Shown here piece by piece: positions 40,018 to 47,667 of a DNA stretch of 63,767 bases (position 1 is the first letter of the stretch; each line of letters opens with the position of its first letter). The stretch is from positions 1 to 63,767 of the forward strand of contig NZ_JACBGI020000011.1 of assembly GCF_013391765.2 (NCBI RefSeq), written 5' to 3'. The DNA is from Thiomicrorhabdus heinhorstiae (GTDB lineage Bacteria > Pseudomonadota > Gammaproteobacteria > Thiomicrospirales > Thiomicrospiraceae). A program made the position numbers and the translations under genes. Under the pieces are notes generated by a model. It had not been told where the DNA came from, made no database searches, and worked only from the letters and a program-made list of their open reading frames with translations.

Positions 40018-42096
40018 CTATCGATACTGCCAGCGAACGCCAACACTTAGCTGACGGCCGCTAAGCGGTGCGGTATCTTTCAGGAAAGAGAGATGGTTCT
40101 GTGCATATTCGTCAAGGATATTATCGGCTTTAAACCACAGACTCCATTGACTCTGTTCCCCTTTAAGATCTTTCTGGGCATAAAAGGAGAGCCAGTTATA
40201 ACCCGGAGTCGCCGTTTCATACTTGGCCAGTTCGGTTGCTTCGAAGACATGCTTCAGCGACAGATTCGTCTGCCAATCGGTTTGCTGATAGTCCAAACCG
40301 ACCAACCAGCTTGCCGGAGCCGTTCGAGGCAGATTACTACCATCCGACAATTTCGCATACAGAATATCGATCTGGCTGTTCAAGCGCCAAGGCGACTGCC
40401 CCGCCGTCCCCAAGTTCCGTCCGTAAGAAACCGAACCGCCGTAAAAACGCGCATCATCCTGCAGCATCATCCACACTTCGCTGGTATGGAACGGATCCAA
40501 CAGCGGCTGACCGCCGGCATCGTAAACGGTTCTTTGGTAAATATAGTCTTTGAAAGCGTAATAGAATGCACTTGCCTGCCAATCACCCTGCCACAGACGT
40601 CCATGCCAATCGAGATCCAGAGTAATCGCCTGTTCCTTGTTCAGATAGCGGTTACCGAAAATATAACTGTCCGTCGCATGGTGGAATCCGTTCCAATACA
40701 ACTCGTCGGCACTCGGTAAACGTTGCAGATAACTCAGACTCGCTTCCCAACCGCTGAACTGGTCCCAATCGCGTTTAAAGGCTGCCGACAGGCTACCGGC
40801 CCAGTCTTGCGCACTATCGTAATAATTGGCATCCAGACTAGTCGGATAAACCCAGGTCTGTTGAATATTCGACGGATCTGCATCCAAAGTCCGGTATTCC
40901 ATATAGGCGCCCAGACTTAGGGTATCGGTTTCGTTCAAAGGCTTATCCGCCTGAGTCGAAGCATACCAGCGACGCTCCTCGGTATCCGGCATAGGATGGC
41001 CATGACTATACGGCAGTCCGTAAGTCGTCATATTGTTCTCGATCGAATCGCCGATCGGTCCCGAATTCCGGCTTGCGGTGGTAAAACTCTCGCACCCGCC
41101 GTGTTCGTGACAGACTTTCAGTTCCTGATTGGAAACACCGAATTTTGCCGTTCCCAACCAATCCTGCCAGGCGTAATCCATCGTCAGGTCGAAAGTCAGA
41201 GTTTTCTTGCCGAAAAGACCGTCTTTTCGACCGCCCTCGGTTTCGTCATGCAGATAATCGCTATACTGCAACTCCATACTCAGACGATCAATTGCATCGT
41301 TTAAAGCATTTTTCGACCACTTGACGCCATAATCCTGGCGTTCCATCGAGATGCGGGTTTCCTCGGCCGTACTATTCGGAATGCCATAGTCCTTGTACAG
41401 ATCCCGGAAATAAAACTGCAGCTGCGTATCCGGCGCATAACGATAAAACAGATTAACCTGCCCCTGCTGGCTTAAAACATCGGAATCCTTAATGGTTTGG
41501 CCGTTGCCGTCTACATAATCGCCGGTCTGTTGATGCACTCCGGAAAAAGAGATACCGAATTTCTCGGAAGCCGCCGAGACTTGTCCGCTGAGATTCCGTC
41601 CTTCATTACTGTCGGTTGCCGATGCCTCAAGCTTGCCGCTGATTCCCTGCTTCGGAAAATCCGCCGCCGCTTCGTCGACAAGCCGAACCACGCCCCCCGC
41701 CTGAGCGCCATACAATAAAGAAGCCGGCCCCTTAAGCAGTTCAATCCGCTGCGAAGCCTTGGCGGAAACCCCGACCGCGTGATCCGGGCTCATAGCCGAA
41801 AGATCGGACGCTTCCAGATCGTTTTGCAGAATTTTTACCCGATAACCGCTCATGCCGCGAACCACCGGACGGCCGACACCGGCGCCATAACTGGCCGAGT
41901 CGACATTCGGCGTATTATCCAGATAATCGCCAAGCGTTTGACCGCTCGCCTGCCTCTGCAGAGCTTCGCTGTCCTGAACTTTACGATCCGCATCCTGTTC
42001 GGACTGCGCCTCGACATCGATCGATTCAAGGCTGGTTTCGGCAGAGGCAATTATGGGTTGCAGACTTAAAGCGACAATCAATAATTTTCGTTTCAT
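40018..42096 (-). CDS. ZnuD-like TonB-dependent receptor
   Basis: About 692 aa from ATG at 42096 (MKRKLLIVALSL), preceded by AAGGA. The frame extends to 42189 with a non-signal-like N terminus. Signal peptide to about residue 20. A plug domain (SLESIDVEAQ, YLDNTPNVDSASYGAGVGRPVVRGM, LLKGPASLLYGAQAGGVVRLVD) and a 22-strand barrel to the C-terminal VGVRWQYR. Loop sequences near residue 330 (VCHEHGGCESF) and 365 (YSHGHPMPD) are rich in His and Cys, as in the zinc receptor ZnuD. I infer zinc (or another soft metal) uptake. It follows a His-rich lipoprotein on the same strand. Confidence 0.82.
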   Translation of the reverse strand: MKRKLLIVALSLQPIIASAETSLESIDVEAQSEQDADRKVQDSEALQRQASGQTLGDYLDNTPNVDSASYGAGVGRPVVRGMSGYRVKILQNDLEASDLSAMSPDHAVGVSAKASQRIELLKGPASLLYGAQAGGVVRLVDEAAADFPKQGISGKLEASATDSNEGRNLSGQVSAASEKFGISFSGVHQQTGDYVDGNGQTIKDSDVLSQQGQVNLFYRYAPDTQLQFYFRDLYKDYGIPNSTAEETRISMERQDYGVKWSKNALNDAIDRLSMELQYSDYLHDETEGGRKDGLFGKKTLTFDLTMDYAWQDWLGTAKFGVSNQELKVCHEHGGCESFTTASRNSGPIGDSIENNMTTYGLPYSHGHPMPDTEERRWYASTQADKPLNETDTLSLGAYMEYRTLDADPSNIQQTWVYPTSLDANYYDSAQDWAGSLSAAFKRDWDQFSGWEASLSYLQRLPSADELYWNGFHHATDSYIFGNRYLNKEQAITLDLDWHGRLWQGDWQASAFYYAFKDYIYQRTVYDAGGQPLLDPFHTSEVWMMLQDDARFYGGSVSYGRNLGTAGQSPWRLNSQIDILYAKLSDGSNLPRTAPASWLVGLDYQQTDWQTNLSLKHVFEATELAKYETATPGYNWLSFYAQKDLKGEQSQWSLWFKADNILDEYAQNHLSFLKDTAPLSGRQLSVGVRWQYR

Positions 42097-42145
42097 AACA
42101 ATAATCCTTGTTTGAAACGGAGCGCCGAAGCGCCCCGCCCAGAGC

Positions 42146-43150
42146 TTATTCCTCTTCGCTTTCTTCATGATCGTGTTCGGCACCTTCACCCAACACGGCC
42201 ATCATGTCCAGATACAATCCGTCGTTTTGCAGAACCTCCGGAACCGACCACTGCGAATGCTGGTGATAATCGGCACCGTGCGAATCGACAAGATAGAGCG
42301 ATTGCGAATCCGGTACGAAAATCAAAACACCGTCTTCACTGCTGCGTGCAATTGTCGTACGCTCACAGTTTTCAATCTGCTCGACATCATCCAAAACCAC
42401 AAACCCTTGAGCCGACTCCAAACCGTTTTCGCCTTCTTTATAGAAGTAAACGCGCCCCGATTTAGTCAGCGCAAAATGCATCAGATCACCGTGATCATGA
42501 GCCTCATCTTCCGTTGCTTCTTCCGTTGTTTCTGCAGCAGTATCCTGCTCCAGTTCAAACTTCAGGTAAGGGTCCACATAAGCGCGGCATAAGGTCTGAT
42601 CTTCCGGCAAGACTTCGGCAATTTCCTCTTTAAGTTCGTTCTGCTCGGTAACATAGGCATTCAAGCGTTCCATTGCCAGCGCCTTGTTGCTTCCCTCCTC
42701 CGGAGCTTCGAATTCATCGGCAGAATGCGCCGCCAACTCTGTTCCGTGGAAGTGCACCAACTGCACGAACTTAGTCGAATCGATCGCATCACCGGCAACA
42801 TAATCCGGCTTCATCACCAGATATTTACCGTCCAGCTTCTTCTCGCCGTCAACAACGCGGAAATCCGGCCAATAAAAGATCGATCCCAATACCGAAGTAT
42901 CGTTCAAAGCCAATTTCTGTACCGAAGAATCACCGCTTGCAGCAGCCAATTCGTTCAAATCCGTTACGCTGTCATCGTCCGTGTTCAACGAAAAATACTG
43001 CGGAGAAGCCGCATCGATAAAACTCAAAGTCAGGTTTTCCGGCAAGCCGGACTCATAACTGTCCTCAGTCGAATCCGAGCCGCCGCCACAGCCGCTCAGC
43101 AATAGTGCAGCCATCGCTGCTGTCATGGTCGTTTTAGCAAACAATTTCAT
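42146..43150 (-). CDS. His-rich lipoprotein, probable metal binding
   Basis: 334 aa from ATG at 43150, preceded by AAGGA. The lipobox is LLLSGCGGGSD. The mature part has Asp/Glu-rich regions and clusters of His (EDEAHDHGDL, DYHQHSQW, and the C terminus AEHDHEESEEE) that suit metal binding. The stop lies 49 bp before the ZnuD-like receptor start, so the two are probably one transcript. It could deliver metal to or from the receptor. This role is inferred, and I know of no established family name. Confidence 0.65.
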   Translation of the reverse strand: MKLFAKTTMTAAMAALLLSGCGGGSDSTEDSYESGLPENLTLSFIDAASPQYFSLNTDDDSVTDLNELAAASGDSSVQKLALNDTSVLGSIFYWPDFRVVDGEKKLDGKYLVMKPDYVAGDAIDSTKFVQLVHFHGTELAAHSADEFEAPEEGSNKALAMERLNAYVTEQNELKEEIAEVLPEDQTLCRAYVDPYLKFELEQDTAAETTEEATEDEAHDHGDLMHFALTKSGRVYFYKEGENGLESAQGFVVLDDVEQIENCERTTIARSSEDGVLIFVPDSQSLYLVDSHGADYHQHSQWSVPEVLQNDGLYLDMMAVLGEGAEHDHEESEEE

Positions 43151-43292
43151 TTGTAAATTCCTTTCTAAATCGGCCGCAATCACATACTCCTTGGTTGTCG
43201 TACATTGCGACCCAAAGTGATAGATTTCGTGCGCGCAGGATCATTCCGTCCGCTAAAGCGCACTGTGTGCTTAAAAGTTTAGATTGGGGGAT

Positions 43293-43607
43293 TTACAAAG
43301 AAGCCGGCGGGCCGCGGGCAAGAAAAGCGTCAAAGCTGGTTGAAAAGTGGAAAAGAACTTTCGGTGCATGAAACAGGACGACGGTTGCCGCTTCAAACGG
43401 TACGGTGATGACTGTCGGCGCATCCGCGGCCTGGTGTTCTACTCCGGCATACACATCGCATTGCGCGGTATGTTCGTGGAAAGGGTGAATTTTGCTATGG
43501 ATCAGCGCTGCCGTTTGGGCGAACAGAAACAGCCCGATGAGAATCGCGGCGATTCTCAGGGAGACACTCGACCTGAACTGTGTGGCAGAAAAAATAGACT
43601 TATCCAT
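43293..43607 (-). CDS. Small His-rich membrane/exported protein
   Basis: 104 aa. One hydrophobic segment (about residues 18-36, IAAILIGLFLFAQTAALIH) followed by HSKIHPFHEHTAQCDVYAGVEHQ, a His/Cys-rich stretch in the style of small zinc-associated periplasmic proteins. The C-terminal 50 residues are mildly hydrophobic. It lies upstream of the His-rich lipoprotein on the same strand (142 bp) and divergent to a LysR gene. It may belong to the same metal cluster. I cannot prove this from sequence. Confidence 0.55.
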   Translation of the reverse strand: MDKSIFSATQFRSSVSLRIAAILIGLFLFAQTAALIHSKIHPFHEHTAQCDVYAGVEHQAADAPTVITVPFEAATVVLFHAPKVLFHFSTSFDAFLARGPPASL

Positions 43608-43691
43608 AAATAAAGATTATACGGTATCTGTCAATAAAAACTTCCGCTTATCTTTTACAATAAAAGTCTTCTATCCCGAACAACGACGACC

Positions 43692-44582
43692 ATGCAGAAG
43701 AAATATCGCAACCAGTATGTATTTATCCATATCGTCAAGAACCTCAGCCTGACGAAAACCGCCGATCTGCTCGGATTGTCCAAAGCCACGGTCAGCCGAT
43801 GCCTGCATCAATTGGAAGAAGATTGGGGAGTGGAGCTCGTCAGCCGAACTTCGCGCAAATTGAAATTGACCGCTGCCGGTCAGGAGGTATATGAACACTG
43901 TTTGCGACTGATCGAAGACACGCAAAGATCGGAGCAACGCCTGATGGAAAGCAGCGACCAGCTGACCGGCACTCTGCGCATTACCGCTTCCGAAGCATTC
44001 GGTTATCTGTACCTGTCACGCCTGATATACGGCTTCTCGCAACAGTACCCCGGCGTGAATTTTGACCTGTTGATTTCCAGTGACTATAAATCCCTGCTGG
44101 GAGAAGAGATCGATCTGGCATTTCGCATCGGCGGACTGAAAGACTCGAATGACCGGGCCAGAAAACTGCTCTCCACCCGGCTCGGAATCTTTGCCGCGCC
44201 AGTCTATATTGAAAAACACGGTGCCCCGCAAACGCTGGATGATTTGCAGGAGCATAATTGCCTGATTTACAGCGGTATGCCACTTCAGAAAAGCTGGCCT
44301 TTAGTGCTCGGAGCGCAGGATCACAGCCACGTCCGCGGCAATATTCGCAGCAATAACGAAATGTATTTGATTGAAACGGCATTGCTCGGACAGGGTCTGT
44401 TGCTGTTTCCGCAAACCCTGGTCGAACCTTACCTGCAGCAGCAGAAACTGCATGCCGTTTTACCCGAGCATTCGGTACCGATCGACATCCATGCCCTGTA
44501 CTCTTCGCAGCCGGGCCTCTCTAAAATCGGCCGTCTGTTTGTCGATTTCGTGACCGAAGCCTTGCAGGCCTCTATCCACTAA
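43692..44582 (+). CDS. LysR-type transcriptional regulator
   Basis: 296 aa. The N-terminal HTH is in YVFIHIVKNLSLTKTADLLGLSKATVSRCLHQLEEDWGVELVSRTSRKLKLT. The C-terminal effector domain runs about 90-296. The family normally acts as a dimer binding a T-N11-A dyad in the divergent promoter. The divergent gene here encodes the small His-rich protein, so this regulator may control that cluster. It is convergent with the NTF2-like gene. The ligand is not predictable. Confidence 0.9.
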   Translation: MQKKYRNQYVFIHIVKNLSLTKTADLLGLSKATVSRCLHQLEEDWGVELVSRTSRKLKLTAAGQEVYEHCLRLIEDTQRSEQRLMESSDQLTGTLRITASEAFGYLYLSRLIYGFSQQYPGVNFDLLISSDYKSLLGEEIDLAFRIGGLKDSNDRARKLLSTRLGIFAAPVYIEKHGAPQTLDDLQEHNCLIYSGMPLQKSWPLVLGAQDHSHVRGNIRSNNEMYLIETALLGQGLLLFPQTLVEPYLQQQKLHAVLPEHSVPIDIHALYSSQPGLSKIGRLFVDFVTEALQASIH

Positions 44583-44588
44583 CCCGAT

Positions 44589-45071
44589 TTACAAACCGAG
44601 TTGCGACTGGAAAGACAGTAGATCGTAGAAATCGCGGTGCAGGATGATCTTGCCGTTCTTATCGAACGTGGTCGTGCTGATCCCTTTCACCGCAAACGGC
44701 TTATTACTCACCTTAACATCGCCCCACATGCCGTTATAAGTTCCGGTATACAGCCATTCGTAGGCCACTGTATTGCCGTTAATGTATTTCGGGCTGGTAC
44801 GAATCCATTTCATATCCGGTGCATTTTCAATCCACATCACCTGCATCAGCTCGACCACCTGCTTTTTACCCGAAGTAGACGAGTTCGACGGCAAATCAAA
44901 CATCGATACATTATCGGCATAATGCGGGGCGATCTTATGGATATCGCGCGTCTCCCAATCCGCAAAATATCCGTCCAACCACTGGGAAGGTCCCTCTTGA
45001 GCTGCCGAAGCGGAATTTGCAAACAGGGCCAAAAGCGAGAAAAATGTCGCTAAAATTAAATTTCTTTGCAT
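44589..45071 (-). CDS. Secreted SnoaL/NTF2-like protein
   Basis: 160 aa. Signal peptide at 1-23 (MQRNLILATFFSLLALFANSASA-AQEG). The mature part follows the NTF2-like pattern, WLDGYFADWETRDIHKIAPHYADNVSMFD and AYEWLYTGTYNGMWGD, and a C-terminal IILHRDFYDLLSFQSQLG. This fold binds small molecules in various enzymes and carriers. The substrate is unknown. It is convergent with the LysR gene with 6 bases between the stops. Confidence 0.8.
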   Translation of the reverse strand: MQRNLILATFFSLLALFANSASAAQEGPSQWLDGYFADWETRDIHKIAPHYADNVSMFDLPSNSSTSGKKQVVELMQVMWIENAPDMKWIRTSPKYINGNTVAYEWLYTGTYNGMWGDVKVSNKPFAVKGISTTTFDKNGKIILHRDFYDLLSFQSQLGL

Positions 45072-45252
45072 CTCAATCTCCTTAAATTCATTTGAACTGC
45101 AAAGAAACTATATCCACAAAACCCGTTTCAAAAAATGGCCGAAAATAAAACCTTCTGTTGCATATTTAGAAACGAAAATAGCTTAACAGAGTGATCCGAA
45201 GGCGCCATAAAATTGCCGTCACGGATGCAAAATAACGCAAAGGACGAATCGG

Positions 45253-45672
45253 GTGTTACAACTTTCCACCGGCCATATCATCAAAGAATCCGATGTCAGC
45301 TGGCAAGCCGTTCGTTCGCAAGGTGCCGGCGGACAAAATGTTAATAAAGTCGCGACGGCCGTGCACTTGAGATTCGATATTAAAAATTCGTCTTTGCCGG
45401 ACGACTTTAAACAACGCCTGATGAGAAAGGCCGATAAACGCATTACCAAAGACGGTGTGATCGTTATCAAATCTCAGTCACACCGGACTCAAGAAGCTAA
45501 TCGGCAGGCGGCTTTGCAACGCTTGCAGGAAATTTTGGAAGCCGCCGCCATCCGGCCGAAAAAACGTATTGCTACCCGCCCGACCAAGAGCTCGCAGCGT
45601 AAACGTCTTGAACAAAAGAGCCAGCGCAGCCAAACCAAAAGTCTGCGTAAAGCGATTCGACCAGATGATTGA
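45253..45672 (+). CDS. arfB: Alternative ribosome rescue factor ArfB
   Basis: 139 aa, starting with GTG at 45253 behind AAAGGA. ArfB enters stalled ribosomes without stop codon and hydrolyses peptidyl-tRNA. The RF-like GGQ motif is in QGAGGQNVNKVATA (26-28). The C-terminal tail is strongly basic (about 105-136, RPTKSSQRKRLEQKSQ), needed to fill the empty mRNA channel. Both parts are intact. It is convergent with the ABC-F gene, 44 bp between the stops. Confidence 0.95.
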   Translation: MLQLSTGHIIKESDVSWQAVRSQGAGGQNVNKVATAVHLRFDIKNSSLPDDFKQRLMRKADKRITKDGVIVIKSQSHRTQEANRQAALQRLQEILEAAAIRPKKRIATRPTKSSQRKRLEQKSQRSQTKSLRKAIRPDD

Positions 45673-45716
45673 TCCGGCATTGCCTCAGCTTGCCTGATTC
45701 TTAAAAACATCAGAAC

Positions 45717-47354
45717 TCATCCATAATCGATCAACTGCCAGACCTCAAGATGCGGCGCCTGATTCTTACGCTCCCATTTAAATTGATGCGTTGGATTTAA
45801 TGCCTGTAGAAACTCCATATCGTGGGAAGCAACCATCAAAGCACCCTGATATTGGTTCAGCATTTTAATCAGCGCCTGTTTACTGCGATAATCGATATGG
45901 TTCGTCGGTTCGTCCAACAGCAGCAGTTGAGGGGTCGGCTTGCGTAGAGTCGCCAGCAACAGCGCTGCCTTGATCCGCTCACCGCCACTCAGATGACTGC
46001 TGGGCAAATCGGTCTTGTCGGCTGTCAAAGCGATCTGCGCCAGTTTCTGACGCGCATCGGCTTCGCTTAAATCGCCCGCCGATAAGAGCTGTTGCAATAC
46101 CGTTTGATTCGGATCAAGCAGGCTCGCATGTTGATCGATATATGCCGTTGTGACATAAATCTGCATGGTTTCCGCTTGCGGCACGATCTGCCCGGATACC
46201 AGCTTCAACAAGGTCGATTTACCGCAACCGTTTTCACCTATGAGTGCAACTCTCTGCGGTCCCATCAGATGCAAATCCAGGGTAGTGCCTGCCATCAAAC
46301 CGAAAGGGAAATGCAACCTTTCAATCCGTAACACCTGCTTGCTTGTTTCCAATCGCGTTTCTGGAGGGAAAAAGTAGTAATCCGCCTCGTTTTCCATAAC
46401 TTTGGCGGCATCGCTGACATTCTGATGCAGAGTCGCTTGTGACTGCCGAGCTTGCGCCTGTTGCTTCCCTGTGTATTGCTGGCTACGGTTTTTCTGAAAA
46501 TCCAATAACGCTTTGGCCTGATTACCTTGCCTGGCTTCTTTTGCCGCTCGGTGCAGACGTTTTTGCTGACGCTCCTTCTGCTGCTGCAAAGCGTGCAGGC
46601 CTTTTTTCCGTTCCAGCCTGGCGTGCTCCAGTTTTTCCGATAGAACCTGTTGTTCATGCTGCTTTTGCTGTAGATAGAAATCGAAATTACCGCCGTAGCT
46701 TTTTAAACCCTGCGGGGTCAATTCCAAGGTCCTGCTCATAAGATTGAGCAATTCGCGGTCATGGCTGATCACCAGCAAACCGCCGTTCCAATCCCGAATA
46801 TATTGATGCAAGCGACTACGCTGCCGTCGGTCCAAATGGTTGGTAGGTTCGTCCAGAATCAGAAAATCCGCATCGCTGATAAAAGCGCCGATCAGCGCAA
46901 CACGGGTGATTTCTCCCCCGCTCAATTGCGACAAAGGAGTATTTAAGTTCAAATGCCCCAGACCGAACTGAGCCAAAGCTTGCTCCGCGGATTGACGGAT
47001 CAGCCAGCGCTCACCGACATCTTCAAAGTCGTTTGGATCGGTTGAGCCCTGTTCAATTCGTGCTAAAGCTTCCAGCGGTGTGCGAATTTGCAGTAGATCT
47101 ACCAGTGTTTCACCGTCGTGCGGATGAATAGTTTGCGGTACATAGAATAGCCGTCCGGAAAGCGTGACATGTCCATCGGTCGCGGTTAAATCACCTGCCA
47201 GAATTCTGGCCAGCGTGGATTTTCCGGTACCGTTATCACCGACTAAACCGGTAGGCCGGTTATCAAATGTTGCGGAAAGAGAATCGAATAAAAGTTGTCC
47301 GTTCGGGTGCTGATAGCGGACACGATCAAGAGTGACGAATGTCGTGTGGGTCAT
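45717..47354 (-). CDS. ABC-F family ATPase
   Basis: About 545 aa from ATG at 47354 (MTHTTFVTLDRVRY), with GGAGG upstream. Two ABC domains joined by a charged linker, with no membrane part. Walker A motifs are GDNGTGKS and GENGCGKS. Signatures are LSGGEITRVAL and LSGGERIKAALL. The long basic linker (about 240-310, with KRQQKRLHRAAKEARQGN) is the ABC-F P-site-reaching arm. Such proteins act on ribosomes or give resistance to ribosome-targeting drugs. The subfamily cannot be fixed by eye. Confidence 0.9.
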   Translation of the reverse strand: MTHTTFVTLDRVRYQHPNGQLLFDSLSATFDNRPTGLVGDNGTGKSTLARILAGDLTATDGHVTLSGRLFYVPQTIHPHDGETLVDLLQIRTPLEALARIEQGSTDPNDFEDVGERWLIRQSAEQALAQFGLGHLNLNTPLSQLSGGEITRVALIGAFISDADFLILDEPTNHLDRRQRSRLHQYIRDWNGGLLVISHDRELLNLMSRTLELTPQGLKSYGGNFDFYLQQKQHEQQVLSEKLEHARLERKKGLHALQQQKERQQKRLHRAAKEARQGNQAKALLDFQKNRSQQYTGKQQAQARQSQATLHQNVSDAAKVMENEADYYFFPPETRLETSKQVLRIERLHFPFGLMAGTTLDLHLMGPQRVALIGENGCGKSTLLKLVSGQIVPQAETMQIYVTTAYIDQHASLLDPNQTVLQQLLSAGDLSEADARQKLAQIALTADKTDLPSSHLSGGERIKAALLLATLRKPTPQLLLLDEPTNHIDYRSKQALIKMLNQYQGALMVASHDMEFLQALNPTHQFKWERKNQAPHLEVWQLIDYG

Positions 47355-47667
47355 AATGCCTCCAATAATGCCTGTTCGTTGAAATGACGAAAAAGCTGCA
47401 AAAAGCAGCGGCATTAATTGCGCATCGGCCCATCCTCTTGAAAAGAAAAGAGCCTATATTTTAAGCTAAAAACCGGCAGAATCGGCGATTTTTATCCTCC
47501 GTGTTTCGGCTCGAAGGCCATTTAAGCTTAAAATGAATTAAATCGACGTGGGTAATTACGGCCCAAAAGCGTCAATAATCGGCTTAATTCAACGCTTTTT
47601 ATTGGATCGACCCCACTGTTTAAAGTAAAATTCGGCCAACTCGCCAAGGAAAAGTAAACACTATCCA
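47355..47667. other. Divergent promoter region of ABC-F and glucan synthase genes
   Basis: About 310 bp, AT-rich, between divergent genes. It must carry both promoters. I see no clear operator or hairpin. Confidence 0.35.

Noticed and set aside
43608-43691. Zur box upstream of the His-rich gene cluster
   Set aside because: No GTTATAATATAAC-like dyad was seen in this gap or in the one upstream of the lipoprotein.
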